From positions 62,001-126,000 of the forward strand of contig NZ_JACYHA010000005.1 of NCBI RefSeq assembly GCF_014837155.1: a DNA stretch of 64,000 nucleotides, written 5' to 3'. This DNA comes from Litchfieldia stipae. Lineage in GTDB: Bacteria; Bacillota; Bacilli; Bacillales; Bacillaceae_L. Both the position numbers and the translations under genes were made by a program. Shown one piece after another: positions 1-11,461 of this stretch. Under the pieces are notes generated by a model. It was given only the letters and a program-made list of their open reading frames with translations, was not told the DNA's origin and ran no database searches. Numbering within the stretch: the first letter of the stretch is position 1; each line of letters opens with the position of its first letter.

Positions 1-1120
1 CCATTGCACGAACCTCTGGTGCTACTTTTCTTCCTTTGACGACTTCAGCAGCTTCTCTTAAATCACTGATACGAGAATTTGTACATGAACCAATAAATAC
101 ATGTTGAACTGACACTTCATTTATTGGAGTTCCAGGTGTTAATCCCATGTATTCATAGGCACGAGCTGCTGCTCTTTTATCAACCTCTGCTTCATAATCA
201 TCTTGAGTCGGTATTGAATCATCAATGGTTATACTCATGGATGGGTTGGTCCCCCATGTAACTGTTGGTGCTATTTCTTCAGCGTTCAACTGTACTACGC
301 GGTCGTACGTTGCACCAGCATCCGTTGCTAATGCTTTCCAAGCCTCAACAGCCTCGTCAAACTGACTTCCTTGCGGGCTATATTTTCTACCCTTTAAATA
401 GGAGAAAGTCGTTTCATCTGGAGCAATTAATCCAGCTTTTGCACCCGCTTCAATCGACATATTACATACTGTCATACGCTCTTCCATCGACATATTTCGG
501 ATGACATCACCTGTATATTCGATGACATACCCTGTTCCGAAATTAATGCCATATTTTCGTATTACTGAAAGAATAACATCTTTTGCTGAAACACCTTTTG
601 CTAATGTTCCAGAGATATTTACTTGTAATGTTTTAGGTCGTTGTTGCCACAATGTTTGAGTAGCCAGCACATGCTCTACCTCACTTGTTCCAATTCCAAA
701 TGCTAGAGCACCAAATGCACCATGTGTTGAGGTATGGCTATCTCCACATACTATCGTTTTTCCTGGTGATGTTAAACCAAGCTCAGGCCCAATGACATGA
801 ACGATTCCTTGTTCAGGACTATTCAAATCAGCTAACGGAATGTCAAAATCATGACAATTTCGTTCAAGTGTAGTCATTTGTTTTGAAGCAATCTCATCCT
901 GAATCACAAATCGGTTCAATGTCGGTACATTATGATCCATGGTTGCAAAGGTAAGATCCGGTCTTCTTACCTTACGATTTTTCAAACGTAACCCTTCAAA
1001 TGCTTGGGGTGATGTTACCTCATGAACAAGATGTAAATCAATATATAATAGGTCTGGTTTACCCTCTTCTCGATTTATGACATGGTTCTCCCATATTTTC
1101 TCAATGATTGTTTTTGCCAT
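1..1120 (-). CDS. leuC: 3-isopropylmalate dehydratase large subunit LeuC (partial, C-terminus off the left edge)
   Basis: Isomerises 2-isopropylmalate to 3-isopropylmalate in leucine synthesis, as the [4Fe-4S] large subunit pairing with LeuD. The ATG at 1118-1120 follows a GGGGGA ribosome site and opens [13 protein letters not shown]. About 373 of the usual roughly 470 residues are visible. The first cluster-cysteine motif, GSCTNSR, lies near residue 343; the other two cluster cysteines would be beyond the edge. It is downstream of leuB in the ilv-leu operon, and leuD is expected just outside the window. No frameshift is seen. Confidence 0.96.
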   Translation of the reverse strand, partial: MAKTIIEKIWENHVINREEGKPDLLYIDLHLVHEVTSPQAFEGLRLKNRKVRRPDLTFATMDHNVPTLNRFVIQDEIASKQMTTLERNCHDFDIPLADLNSPEQGIVHVIGPELGLTSPGKTIVCGDSHTSTHGAFGALAFGIGTSEVEHVLATQTLWQQRPKTLQVNISGTLAKGVSAKDVILSVIRKYGINFGTGYVIEYTGDVIRNMSMEERMTVCNMSIEAGAKAGLIAPDETTFSYLKGRKYSPQGSQFDEAVEAWKALATDAGATYDRVVQLNAEEIAPTVTWGTNPSMSITIDDSIPTQDDYEAEVDKRAAARAYEYMGLTPGTPINEVSVQHVFIGSCTNSRISDLREAAEVVKGRKVAPEVRAM

Positions 1121-1154
1121 TTCAATTCCCCCTTCCCACTAGCTAACTCTCAAT

Positions 1155-2270
1155 TTAAGCATATGCAGACATTATGTTAGAGATCGCACCGTCTTCTATT
1201 AATGCCGCTTTGATTTGTTCTGTAATCTCAGTCGTTTGTGCTGGTGTTCTTCCAACACGTTGAATATCAGCTGTTCGTTGTCCTGCCGAAATAACTTGAT
1301 CAACTGCCTTTTCGATCGCTTTCGCTTCTTTTTCCATTCTAAAAGATAGTCTTAACATCATCGCGGCTGATAGAATCATAGCAATTGGATTTGCGATGTT
1401 CTTTCCTGCGATGTCTGGTGCTGAGCCGTGAATGGGTTCATATAATGAAGGTCCATCACTTGATAGACTTGCTGAAGGGAGCATACCCATTGATCCAGTT
1501 AGCATTGAAGCTTCATCACTCAGAATATCCCCAAACATATTTTCAGTCACAATCACATCAAATTGTTTAGGATTTCTAATAAGCTGCATAGCTGCATTAT
1601 CCACTAACATATTCTCTAGCTCTACCTCTGGAAATTCTTTTGCTATTTCTTCAGCTACCTCACGCCACATTCGACTAGATTCCAATACATTTGCTTTATC
1701 AACTGACGTTACTTTTTTCTTACGTGTTTGTGCCATTTCAAATGCTTTATAAATAATACGCTCCATTTCAGAACGCTTATATTGAAGAGTATCTACGACA
1801 GTTTCCTCTCCACTCGCATCCACTGAGCGCCCACTCGGTTTTCCAAAATATAATCCTCCAGTTAATTCACGTACGATGACGAAATCTACACCTTCGATAA
1901 TATCTTGCTTCAAGGGAGAAATATCGGTTAGAGCATTATAGGTAGTAACAGGTCGGATATTAGCAAATAAATTTAGTTCTTTACGGATTTGAAGAAGGCC
2001 TTTTTCGGGGCGTAAATAGGCAGGATTTTGATCCCATTTCGGTCCTCCAACAGAGCCTAATAAGACCGCATCGCTTTGTTTACACATATGAATTGTTTCA
2101 TTTGGCAATGGAGTGCCTTCTTGATCGATAGCTTCCCCACCAATTAACCCATATTGAAATTGGAATTCATGTCCATATTGCTGAGCGATTGTTTTTAACA
2201 CTTCAATCGCACCCTTACTTACTTCCTTACCAACGCCATCACCACGAAGCACTGCAATATTCTTTTTCAA
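1155..2270 (-). CDS. leuB: 3-isopropylmalate dehydrogenase
   Basis: Cytosolic NAD-dependent oxidative decarboxylase that makes 2-oxoisocaproate in leucine synthesis. At 371 residues it has normal length. Visible family signatures are the RKELNLFANIRPV substrate loop, the RELTGGLYFG segment, the TSVDKANVL lysine, the NMFGDILSDEASM aspartates and HGSAPDIAGK. The N-terminal motif is odd: the near-invariant LPGDGIGPE reads LRGDGVGKE here (Arg9 and Lys15 replace prolines), while the catalytic residues are intact. It is separated from leuA by a palindromic repeat and followed closely by leuC. Confidence 0.97.
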   Translation of the reverse strand: MKKNIAVLRGDGVGKEVSKGAIEVLKTIAQQYGHEFQFQYGLIGGEAIDQEGTPLPNETIHMCKQSDAVLLGSVGGPKWDQNPAYLRPEKGLLQIRKELNLFANIRPVTTYNALTDISPLKQDIIEGVDFVIVRELTGGLYFGKPSGRSVDASGEETVVDTLQYKRSEMERIIYKAFEMAQTRKKKVTSVDKANVLESSRMWREVAEEIAKEFPEVELENMLVDNAAMQLIRNPKQFDVIVTENMFGDILSDEASMLTGSMGMLPSASLSSDGPSLYEPIHGSAPDIAGKNIANPIAMILSAAMMLRLSFRMEKEAKAIEKAVDQVISAGQRTADIQRVGRTPAQTTEITEQIKAALIEDGAISNIMSAYA

Positions 2271-2310
2271 TTTTACGCCCTCCTTCTTGTATTTTTGCTT
2301 TTAAACTTAG

Positions 2311-2475
2311 GATATTTTCGTTTTTTTTGTTGCTTTTGATACCGCAGCCTGAATACACTCCCCGTCCTGTGGGGACACACGCATCCAACGGGAGTCTTGA
2401 GTGTATTCAGTCTGCTAGAAATCTCATTCTCAATAATTCATCTCAAATTAACAACAAACTTTGAGAAAACAGCCT
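2311..2475 (+). repeat. Palindromic dispersed repeat, copy 1 (full length)
   Basis: Element of about 165 bp between leuA and leuB, so inside the operon. It has the ATTTTCG...TTGTTGCTTTTGATACCGCAG left end, the core arms CCTGAATACACTC and GAGTGTATTCAG, a GC-rich inner hairpin GTCCTGTGGGG / CAACGGGAGTC, and the right end TTTGAGAAAACAGCC. It is nearly identical to the copy at 26500-26663. Confidence 0.9.
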
Positions 2476-2484
2476 AATCTTATA

Positions 2485-2527
2485 AGCCTGAATGCACTGA
2501 AATTCTCGCAAGTGTATTCAGACTGTT
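2485..2527 (+). repeat. Partial inner-arm copy of the dispersed repeat (copy 1b)
   Basis: Directly after copy 1, a short palindrome repeats only the core arms (GCCTGAATGCACT and AGTGTATTCAGACTG) around an unrelated spacer. It looks like an eroded or recombined second copy. It ends about 20 bases before the leuA stop codon. Confidence 0.7.
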
Positions 2528-2549
2528 TCGTTTATAGCAAATTAGTTGT

Positions 2550-5130
<2,581 letters not shown>

Positions 5131-5179
5131 TCAAATTTTAGTTTTATATTTTAAAAGCTAGCTTTGTGAAGCTTGCTAT

Positions 5180-5701
5180 TTAAACAATTGAATATGGTTT
5201 CATTGACGAAGCATTCTTTTGTGTACCACGAGGGAACGCTGTTGTCCCTGTTCTGGCAATTTCTTTAATACCATAAGATCTGAGTAAATCAATCAAAGCT
5301 TCAACCTTTTCTGATTCACCAACCACTTGGACAACCAGACTGTCTTTACTTACGTCAATAATGGTAGCTCTGAAAGGTTCTATTAATGTATAAATCTCAT
5401 TTCTATTAGAAGGTGTAGCTACCACTTTTATTAACGCAAGCTCTCTTGCTACTATCGCTTGATTAGTGATATCCATTACCTTTAACACATCAATTTGTTT
5501 GTTTAGTTGTTTTGTAATTTGCTCTACAACTGTTTCCTCATTTGTGTGGATAACGAAAGTCATTCGAGAAACACCTTCTATTTCTGTGTGACCCACAGTA
5601 ATACTTTCAATGTTGTAATGACGTTTCGTAAATAAACCAGTTATTCGGTTTAATACTCCTGCACGGTTATTCACTGTTAATGTAATAATTCGTTTCAACA
5701 T
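5180..5701 (-). CDS. ilvN: Acetolactate synthase small (regulatory) subunit
   Basis: Regulatory subunit of acetohydroxyacid synthase, stimulating the catalytic subunit and conferring valine feedback. The 173-residue protein opens [24 protein letters not shown], a typical ACT domain, followed by the conserved C-terminal domain. It overlaps the ilvB 3' end by 7 bases, consistent with stoichiometric coupled translation. It corresponds to ilvH/ilvN of the B. subtilis ilv-leu operon. Confidence 0.96.
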   Translation of the reverse strand: MLKRIITLTVNNRAGVLNRITGLFTKRHYNIESITVGHTEIEGVSRMTFVIHTNEETVVEQITKQLNKQIDVLKVMDITNQAIVARELALIKVVATPSNRNEIYTLIEPFRATIIDVSKDSLVVQVVGESEKVEALIDLLRSYGIKEIARTGTTAFPRGTQKNASSMKPYSIV

Positions 5702-7413
5702 TTAACACCTACCATTTCATGAAGCCCTTTTCCAGGTGCCACCATTGGATATACATTTTCATCTGCTACAACTCGGAAATCCATAAGCACTGGACCATCA
5801 AATTCAATTGCTTCCTTAAGCACCAGCCTTGTCTCTTCGTCAGTTGTAGCACGTAATGCTTTGATGCCATAGGCTTCTGATAGTTTAATGAAGTCAGGCT
5901 GATTAGTTAGTAGCGAATGCGAGTATCTTCCTTGATAGAAGATTTCCTGCCATTGTCTAACCATTCCTAATGATTGATTATTGACAATCATTATTTTAAT
6001 CGGAAGATTCAGTTCATGAATGACAGAAAGCTCCTGTAAAGTCATTTGGAAACCACCATCGCCAACTAATGAAACAACCGTTGCACTTCGATCTGCTAAC
6101 TGTGCACCAATACTAGCTGGTAATCCAAATCCCATTGTCCCTAATCCACCAGATGTTACCCAATGATTAGGTTTCTTAAATTTATAATATTGCGCTGTCC
6201 ACATTTGATGCTGTCCAACATCAGTTGTGACAATCGCTTCTCCATTGGTATATTCATAGACTAACTCGATTAATTTCTGTGGTTTAAGTGAATTATCAGA
6301 AGCTTTATAGCAAAGTGGATATTCTTGTTTCCAAGCAGATACCTTTTTAACCCATTCACTATTCTCACCTTGTAATCCATCTTGATGAATAAGCTGAGTG
6401 AGGACTTCTTTTGCATCACCTACGACTGGTATTTTTGTTGTAACTACTTTCCCAATTTCAGCAGGGTCGATATCAATATGTGCAATCGTTGCATTTGGAG
6501 CAAAGTGAGCAAGATTGCCTGTTACACGGTCATCAAATCTAGCACCAATACTGATTAATAAGTCACTCTCATAAATGGCCATATTGGCTGTATACGTCCC
6601 ATGCATACCTGCCATCCCTAAATAAAGAGGGTGATCTGCTGGAAAACCGCCTAACCCGAGTAATGTATGAATAACTGGAACATTTTGTTGTTCAGCGTAT
6701 TCTTTTAATTCCTTTGCAGCATTTCCATGAAGAATTCCAGCACCTGCTAATATAACCGGCTTCCTCGCTTGACTTACAGCTTCTACTAGTTTTCTAATTT
6801 GCAAATGATTTGGCATGACAGTTGGTTGATAACCTGGTAAATCAATCTCTTTGGAATAATCGAACTCCCCTACTATCGTAGCCATGTCCTTTGGAATATC
6901 GATTAGAACTGGACCAGGGCGACCAGATGTTGCTATATAGAACGCCTCTTTTATTATATTTGGAATTTCAGCTACATCTCGTACTTGATAACTGTGTTTT
7001 GTTATTGGCATTGTAATCCCTAGAACATCTGCCTCCTGGAAAGCATCTGTTCCAATTACAGAAGAAGCAACCTGCCCCGTAAATACCACAAGAGGAAGTG
7101 AATCGATCATTGCATCTGTTAGCCCTGTCACAATATTTGTTGCACCTGGTCCTGATGTTGCAATGACAACTCCTGGCTTCCCTGAGATTCTTGCATACCC
7201 TTCAGCAGCATGAATTCCACCTTGCTCATGCCTAGTTAGTACATGAAAGATTCCAGCGTCATAAATTTTGTCATAAATCGGCAATACTGCTCCTCCCGGA
7301 TAACCGAAGATGACTTCAACATTCTCTCTCTTAAGTGATTCTAAGAGCATCTCAGCTCCACTCATTGTTGTTGAAGTATCGACTTTACCTTCCACATTCG
7401 CTTTTACAGCCAT
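5695..7413 (-). CDS. ilvB: Acetolactate synthase large (catalytic) subunit
   Basis: ThDP-dependent enzyme condensing pyruvate with pyruvate or 2-oxobutyrate, the first common step of branched-chain synthesis. It has 572 residues. Visible landmarks are the N-terminal [13 protein letters not shown], the catalytic glutamate in [15 protein letters not shown] (about residue 62), the FAD-domain [10 protein letters not shown], and the ThDP/Mg motif starting GDGGFQMT with the downstream NN. It is the first gene behind the T-box leader at 7451-7765. Confidence 0.97.
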   Translation of the reverse strand: MAVKANVEGKVDTSTTMSGAEMLLESLKRENVEVIFGYPGGAVLPIYDKIYDAGIFHVLTRHEQGGIHAAEGYARISGKPGVVIATSGPGATNIVTGLTDAMIDSLPLVVFTGQVASSVIGTDAFQEADVLGITMPITKHSYQVRDVAEIPNIIKEAFYIATSGRPGPVLIDIPKDMATIVGEFDYSKEIDLPGYQPTVMPNHLQIRKLVEAVSQARKPVILAGAGILHGNAAKELKEYAEQQNVPVIHTLLGLGGFPADHPLYLGMAGMHGTYTANMAIYESDLLISIGARFDDRVTGNLAHFAPNATIAHIDIDPAEIGKVVTTKIPVVGDAKEVLTQLIHQDGLQGENSEWVKKVSAWKQEYPLCYKASDNSLKPQKLIELVYEYTNGEAIVTTDVGQHQMWTAQYYKFKKPNHWVTSGGLGTMGFGLPASIGAQLADRSATVVSLVGDGGFQMTLQELSVIHELNLPIKIMIVNNQSLGMVRQWQEIFYQGRYSHSLLTNQPDFIKLSEAYGIKALRATTDEETRLVLKEAIEFDGPVLMDFRVVADENVYPMVAPGKGLHEMVGVKC

Positions 7414-7450
7414 TCCCCTACTTCCCTTCCATCATTTATTTTCTCCAGTA

Positions 7451-7765
7451 AAAAAGAAAAGTCTTCTCACCCAAATGACTTAAGAATCCTTAAGTCAAAG
7501 GGGTGAAAAGACATGAACACAGCTTTTCACGGTACCACCCTTATTCATAGTTACATTACTGCAACTATCTCTGGAACAACACTTTGTTGTTCGTTTTGAT
7601 AACGGGTGAGATTACCGTAACACCCGGCCAATTCTACTCGAACTCTTTCAAATTGACACTCAGAGGTGAGTTCATCTATTGCTGATAACACCGGCTTCCA
7701 GCAACCCGGCTCTCTGTTGATATCATAATCAATAGACTACTTATCCTCTTCAACGTTTTAAATTT
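7451..7765 (-). promoter_or_regulatory. T-box leader of ilvBNC-leuABC, Leu (CUC) specifier
   Basis: The canonical antiterminator T-box AAGGGTGGTACCGTG lies at 7528-7542. A 12-bp terminator stem (7461-7472 with 7501-7512) is followed by a TTTTCTTTTT run at 7451-7460. Upstream are the GAAGAGGATAAGTAG and GCCGGGTTGCTGGAAGCCGG elements of stem I. The specifier loop reads GAACTCACCTCTGAG, with CTC (7668-7670) immediately before ACC, the position used by the leucine specifier of B. subtilis ilv-leu. Uncharged tRNA-Leu should favour readthrough into ilvB. It lies entirely between ilvE and ilvB. Confidence 0.95.
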
Positions 7766-7796
7766 ATAATGGTCTAACAGTTAATCGCTGATTAAC

Positions 7797-8702
7797 TTAG
7801 ACAGCATTTGCATTATCTTGTAGTTCATAGACTTTAACACCATCTTGAACTACTTTCGCTCTGAAATCTTTCAGAAGTGACTTTGTATGTTCACCAGGAA
7901 CACCTTCACCAATGACTCGCCCATCTACTTTGACAACTGCAATCACTTCTGCAGCAGTTCCAGTTAAGAATACTTCATCAGCTGTGTACACATCATGTCT
8001 TGTAAATGGTTCTTGTAATACTTCATATCCTTGCTCTTTGGCAATTTCCATAATCGCATTTCTAGTGATGCCTTCTAATGCACCAACATAGGATGGGGGT
8101 GTGAAAAGCTTTCCATCCTTAATAATAAACACGTTATCTGCTGAGCCTTCGGCAACATATCCTTGGTCATTTAACATAAGTGCTTCACTTACATTAGCCA
8201 AATGAGCCTCTATTCTAACTAATACGTTATTCAAATAATTCAGTGATTTCACTTGAGGGCTAAGCACATCTGGACGATTTCTGCGAGATGCGACAGTGAT
8301 GATTTCAAGTCCAGTGTCATATAAATGCTTAGGAAAAATCGCCAGTGGTTCAACAATTACGACCACATTCGCTTTTTTACATTTATTTGGATCTAAACCT
8401 AAATCTCCAACCCCTCTGGAGATTACTACTCGAATATAGGCATCCCTATGATTGTTTTTTGCAACTGCTTCACAAATGATCTTTGTAAGTTCATCTGGAG
8501 TATATGGTACCGTTAGTAGTATTGATTTTGCTGAATTGTATAGACGTTTCATATGTTCTTCCATTTTGAAAATATTCCCGTCATATACTCGGATTCCTTC
8601 AAATACGCCATCACCATATAAAAATCCGTGGTCATAAACTGAGATTTTCGCATCTTCTTTTTTTACAAATTGGTCGCCTAAGTAGATCCATTGATCACTC
8701 AC
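7797..8702 (-). CDS. ilvE: Branched-chain amino acid aminotransferase
   Basis: PLP-dependent class IV transaminase interconverting Leu, Ile and Val with their 2-oxoacids. The 301-residue protein is of the E. coli IlvE size, not the roughly 360-residue YbgE/YwaA type. It shows the N-terminal YDHGFLYGDGVFEGIR, the PLP-lysine region VKSLNYLNNVL and EGITRNAIMEIA. It starts at GTG (8700-8702) after AAAGGAG. It lies upstream of the ilvB T-box and appears to be transcribed first from the promoter at 8877-8905. Confidence 0.95.
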   Translation of the reverse strand: MSDQWIYLGDQFVKKEDAKISVYDHGFLYGDGVFEGIRVYDGNIFKMEEHMKRLYNSAKSILLTVPYTPDELTKIICEAVAKNNHRDAYIRVVISRGVGDLGLDPNKCKKANVVVIVEPLAIFPKHLYDTGLEIITVASRRNRPDVLSPQVKSLNYLNNVLVRIEAHLANVSEALMLNDQGYVAEGSADNVFIIKDGKLFTPPSYVGALEGITRNAIMEIAKEQGYEVLQEPFTRHDVYTADEVFLTGTAAEVIAVVKVDGRVIGEGVPGEHTKSLLKDFRAKVVQDGVKVYELQDNANAV

Positions 8703-8876
8703 TGTTAGACACTCCTTTTTCCCCTTCGCCGTTACGACGCTTTAAACTATTGAATTATAAAGGTGCACCTTTACCTTTACGAACACCAGTCACTGATGTA
8801 TGAAAGCGATGGATCTTGTTCGTTGATTTCGCTTTGTTGTTTACCAATTTCTTCTTACTTTTATTATTTGAGCCTT

Positions 8877-8905
8877 ATATTACGCTCATTTTTTGTAAGA
8901 GTCAA
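8877..8905 (-). promoter_or_regulatory. Sigma-A promoter of ilvE
   Basis: TTGACT (8900-8905) and TAATAT (8877-8882) are separated by exactly 17 bases. Transcription should start near 8870, leaving a leader of about 165 bases that contains an AAAGGTGCACCTTT palindrome but no terminator or T-box. Confidence 0.8.
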
Positions 8906-8916
8906 CACCATTTTTG

Positions 8917-8933
8917 AAATTATTTGATAATTT
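8917..8933. promoter_or_regulatory. Candidate CodY box upstream of ilvE
   Basis: The perfect palindrome AAATTATTTGATAATTT contains AATTATTTGATAATT, three mismatches from the CodY consensus AATTTTCWGAAAATT. It sits just upstream of the -35 of the ilvE promoter, a plausible position for repression in rich medium. CodY control of the ilv-leu operon is established in B. subtilis; this site is inferred. Confidence 0.5.
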
Positions 8934-8949
8934 AGACTAATGGTACAGT

Positions 8950-8965
8950 TTGTATCCGCTTACAA
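8950..8965 (-). promoter_or_regulatory. Catabolite-response element (cre) upstream of ilvE
   Basis: TTGTAAGCGGATACAA on the minus strand matches the CcpA consensus WTGNAANCGNWNNCAW at every defined position. It is centred about 87 bases upstream of the predicted start. CcpA activates rather than represses from such upstream positions, as at B. subtilis ilvB. A TnrA-like box, TGTTA-N7-TTACT, lies at 8974-8990. From there to the tRNA terminator (9135) I see nothing else. Confidence 0.7.
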
Positions 8966-9135
8966 TGTTGATTTGTTAGGTATTCTTACTGACAAAAATT
9001 TTTTCACTGTTCTCTAAAGGGTTGTAAGCCTTGGTATTATTACAAAAAATTGGTTTAAACAAAAAAAGAATGGAAAAGAAAATGAAGGTACTAATTGAAT
9101 CGCGAGAGGTAACATAACGTAATAAAAAAACGCAT

Positions 9136-9165
9136 AAAAAAACCCTTCTTCAACCGAAGAAGGGA
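9136..9165 (-). terminator. Intrinsic terminator of tRNA-Arg
   Basis: Perfect 9-bp stem CCCTTCTTC / GAAGAAGGG with a 4-base loop, followed on the minus strand by seven T residues. It lies 15 bases beyond the tRNA 3' end. Confidence 0.92.
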
Positions 9166-9179
9166 TTATGTATAAGTTA

Positions 9180-9256
<77 letters not shown>

Positions 9257-9289
9257 ATTTTTTTGCGTCACTCATTAGCGACATTTTTT

Positions 9290-9318
9290 ATTATATAGGC
9301 ATAGCAACTTTATGTCAA
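9290..9318 (-). promoter_or_regulatory. Consensus sigma-A promoter of tRNA-Arg
   Basis: TTGACA (9313-9318), a 17-base spacer, then TATAAT (9290-9295). Both hexamers are perfect, as expected for a stable-RNA promoter. Transcription would start about 25 bases before the mature tRNA. Confidence 0.9.
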
Positions 9319-9372
9319 CACTTATTAAAAACTTTTTTTATTTTTTTTAAAGGGAGCGTTAACTCCCCTTTA

Positions 9373-9882
9373 TTATAACGTAAAATCAGCTGATAATGAA
9401 TCAACATTTTGACCCAAAAGATCATAAAAATGAACTTGAACGTGATTATCATCAAGACTTAGAATTGCATACGTACGCTCTTTCCTCATTCGTGGTAGAC
9501 GAATACTTCCTGGATTGATAAAAAGGGTACCATCAATCATTTCAACACCAGCTACATGTGAATGTCCAAAACAAACGATCTTAGCACCAAGCTCTTCTGC
9601 TCGATAGTTAAGATTCAGTAAAGTCATTTTGCAATTATAAAGGTGTCCATGTGTAACAAATAATGTATGTTTTCCTAACACATGTGTAAAATCTTCTGGA
9701 AACCCAGTGTCAAAGTCGCAATTTCCTCTCACTCTAAAAAAACCATTTAATTCGTTTGAATGATATTCCAACTCTGAGTCGCCACAATGAATCATTATAT
9801 CTATCTCAGTTTTGTGGCGTTCTTTTAGCATGGTCAGCTCATCTGTTAATCCATGGCTATCACTGACAATTAATACTTTCAT
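9373..9882 (-). CDS. ysnB: YfcE/MJ0936-type metallophosphoesterase
   Basis: Small (169-residue) calcineurin-like phosphodiesterase. It carries the full metal-site set in order: DSHG (about 8-11), GDSE (about 38), GNCD (about 56), THGHLYN (about 76) and GHSHV (about 106). The family hydrolyses phosphodiesters; the physiological substrate is unknown. It lies directly downstream of rdgB, as ysnB does in B. subtilis, so co-transcription with rph-rdgB is likely. Confidence 0.88.
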   Translation of the reverse strand: MKVLIVSDSHGLTDELTMLKERHKTEIDIMIHCGDSELEYHSNELNGFFRVRGNCDFDTGFPEDFTHVLGKHTLFVTHGHLYNCKMTLLNLNYRAEELGAKIVCFGHSHVAGVEMIDGTLFINPGSIRLPRMRKERTYAILSLDDNHVQVHFYDLLGQNVDSLSADFTL

Positions 9883-9960
9883 TTGATATACCTTCTTTAC
9901 TTAATTTCTTCTATATAAGACATTGATATTTGTGTACATTGCTTGGTATTTTTTCTTACA

Positions 9961-10554
9961 TCAAAATAGTTCATCAATCATGTTTTGGAGTTTTTTTAGT
10001 GCGTTGGCACGATGACTAATTTTGTTTTTTTCTGCATTTGTTAGCTCTGCCATCGTCTTGCTATAGTCAGGTAGATAAAATATTGGATCATAACCAAATC
10101 CATGATCTCCAACTTTTTCAGTATGTATCATCCCTTCACATGTCCCTTCAACGGTATGTGTTTGTCCATTCTGAACGGTTAGTGCGAGTGCACAATGGAA
10201 CCTGGCTGTTCTTTGCTCATATGGGATACCACCAAGCTTTTCTAGCACCTTGTTCATATTGTCTTCATCACTTTTATGTGCTCCTGCATATCTAGCAGAA
10301 TAGACCCCTGGCTCACCATTCAATGCATCAATAGATAATCCTGAGTCATCGGAGATTACTGTTTTATTTAGTGCTTTTGAAATTTGCTCTGATTTCAAGA
10401 TTGCATTTTCAACAAATGTTTCTCCAGTTTCTTCAACATCTTCTAATTCAGGATAGTCTAGTAGTGATTTAACAACAAATCCTTTTCGTTTGAAAAGCTC
10501 CTCAAAATCTTTTACTTTCCCTTTATTTTTCGTAGCAACAATGATTTCTTTCAT
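9961..10554 (-). CDS. rdgB: dITP/XTP pyrophosphatase (RdgB/HAM1 family)
   Basis: Hydrolyses non-canonical purine nucleoside triphosphates (dITP, XTP) to monophosphates and so cleans the nucleotide pool. At 197 residues it has normal length. It has the N-terminal ATKNKGKVKDFEELF, the SDDSGLSIDALNGEPGVYSARYAG region and the C-terminal SHRANALKKL. It starts 4 bases after the rph stop, in the rph-rdgB-ysnB cluster (ysnA in B. subtilis). Confidence 0.94.
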   Translation of the reverse strand: MKEIIVATKNKGKVKDFEELFKRKGFVVKSLLDYPELEDVEETGETFVENAILKSEQISKALNKTVISDDSGLSIDALNGEPGVYSARYAGAHKSDEDNMNKVLEKLGGIPYEQRTARFHCALALTVQNGQTHTVEGTCEGMIHTEKVGDHGFGYDPIFYLPDYSKTMAELTNAEKNKISHRANALKKLQNMIDELF

Positions 10555-10558
10555 TTCC

Positions 10559-11308
10559 TCACTCTTTTCCTGCTGTTATAAGGTTTGTCAGTTCACCTAG
10601 GGCTGTTTTTTGCTTATCAATGATTTCCATCATTCCTTTTTCAGCTAGTTCTAACATTTGATTTAATTGATTTCTAGAGAAAGTTGCTTCTTCTCCCGTT
10701 CCTTGTAATTCTACAAAATGACCAGCGCCTGTCATAACAATATTCATATCAACATTTGCTTTTGAATCCTCTATGTAATTTAAATCTAATATTTCCCCAT
10801 GCTCTTCATCTACTCCAACAGATGTTGCGGCTAAAAAATCTTTAATCGGAAAAGTTGAGAGATTCTTTTCGTGATATAATTTCCCACAAGCGAGAACAAG
10901 TGCTACAAATGCTCCTGTAATGGAGGCTGTCCTCGTCCCACCGTCTGCTTGGATGACATCGCAATCAATCCAAATCGTTCTTTCTCCAATGACATCTAAG
11001 CTAACAATTGAACGTAGTGCTCGTCCAATTAAGCGTTGAATCTCCATCGTTCTTCCAGTTACCTTCCCTTTACTTGATTCACGAATATTTCTTTGTTCTG
11101 TCGCTCTAGGTAACATGGCATATTCTGCAGAGATCCAGCCTTTTCCTTGTCCACGCATAAATGGTGGAACTCGATCCTCAATACTTGCATTACAAATCAC
11201 CTTTGTGTCACCCACTGTTACTAATACAGACCCTTCTGGATGCTTCACATAATTTATTTCGAAATGAATAGATCTTAATTCATCCTTCTTTCGTCCATCA
11301 ACTCGCAT
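10559..11308 (-). CDS. rph: Ribonuclease PH
   Basis: Phosphorolytic 3'-5' exoribonuclease that trims tRNA 3' ends. The 249-residue protein carries [12 protein letters not shown] at the N-terminus, the [11 protein letters not shown] motif, the [18 protein letters not shown] active-site segment and [15 protein letters not shown]. It is separated from gerM upstream by a terminator and a truncated repeat, so rph probably has its own promoter. Confidence 0.96.
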   Translation of the reverse strand: MRVDGRKKDELRSIHFEINYVKHPEGSVLVTVGDTKVICNASIEDRVPPFMRGQGKGWISAEYAMLPRATEQRNIRESSKGKVTGRTMEIQRLIGRALRSIVSLDVIGERTIWIDCDVIQADGGTRTASITGAFVALVLACGKLYHEKNLSTFPIKDFLAATSVGVDEEHGEILDLNYIEDSKANVDMNIVMTGAGHFVELQGTGEEATFSRNQLNQMLELAEKGMMEIIDKQKTALGELTNLITAGKE

Positions 11309-11337
11309 TCAACAATCTCCTATCCAATTTAAATGAT

Positions 11338-11380
11338 GGCTGTTTTCGTCTATATTGTTGCTTTTAATACCGCAGCCTAA
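11338..11380 (+). repeat. Dispersed repeat, copy 2 (left end only)
   Basis: Only the left terminus is present: GGCTGTTTTC, then TATATTGTTGCTTTTAATACCGCAGCC. This 43-bp match to the copies at 22336 and 26500 stops abruptly at the start of the core arm. It lies between gerM and rph. Confidence 0.85.
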
Positions 11381-11390
11381 ATTAATAACA

Positions 11391-11425
11391 TAAAGAAGAG
11401 GTGGGCTTTTAGTAGCCTACCTCTT
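11391..11425 (-). terminator. Terminator downstream of gerM
   Basis: Stem AAGAGGTAGGC / GCCCACCTCTT (one internal mismatch) with an 8-base loop, followed by CTTTAT on the minus strand. It separates gerM from rph. Confidence 0.7.
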
Positions 11426-11461
11426 ACTGTCTAGTAATAGTATATCAAAAATGTTCTTTTA

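Noticed and set aside
265-504. 79-codon plus-strand frame opposite leuC
   Set aside because: leuC reads continuously on the minus strand through this segment, and the frame has no ribosome site.
8703-8870. A second T-box or other riboswitch in the ilvE leader
   Set aside because: The leader lacks the T-box GGTGG motif, a specifier stem and a terminator; only a short AAAGGTGCACCTTT palindrome is present.
9345-9372. Hairpin AAAGGGGAG / CTCCCTTT after ysnB considered as an intrinsic terminator
   Set aside because: On the ysnB strand the stem is followed by an A-rich run, not T, so it does not qualify; it may only insulate the tRNA promoter.
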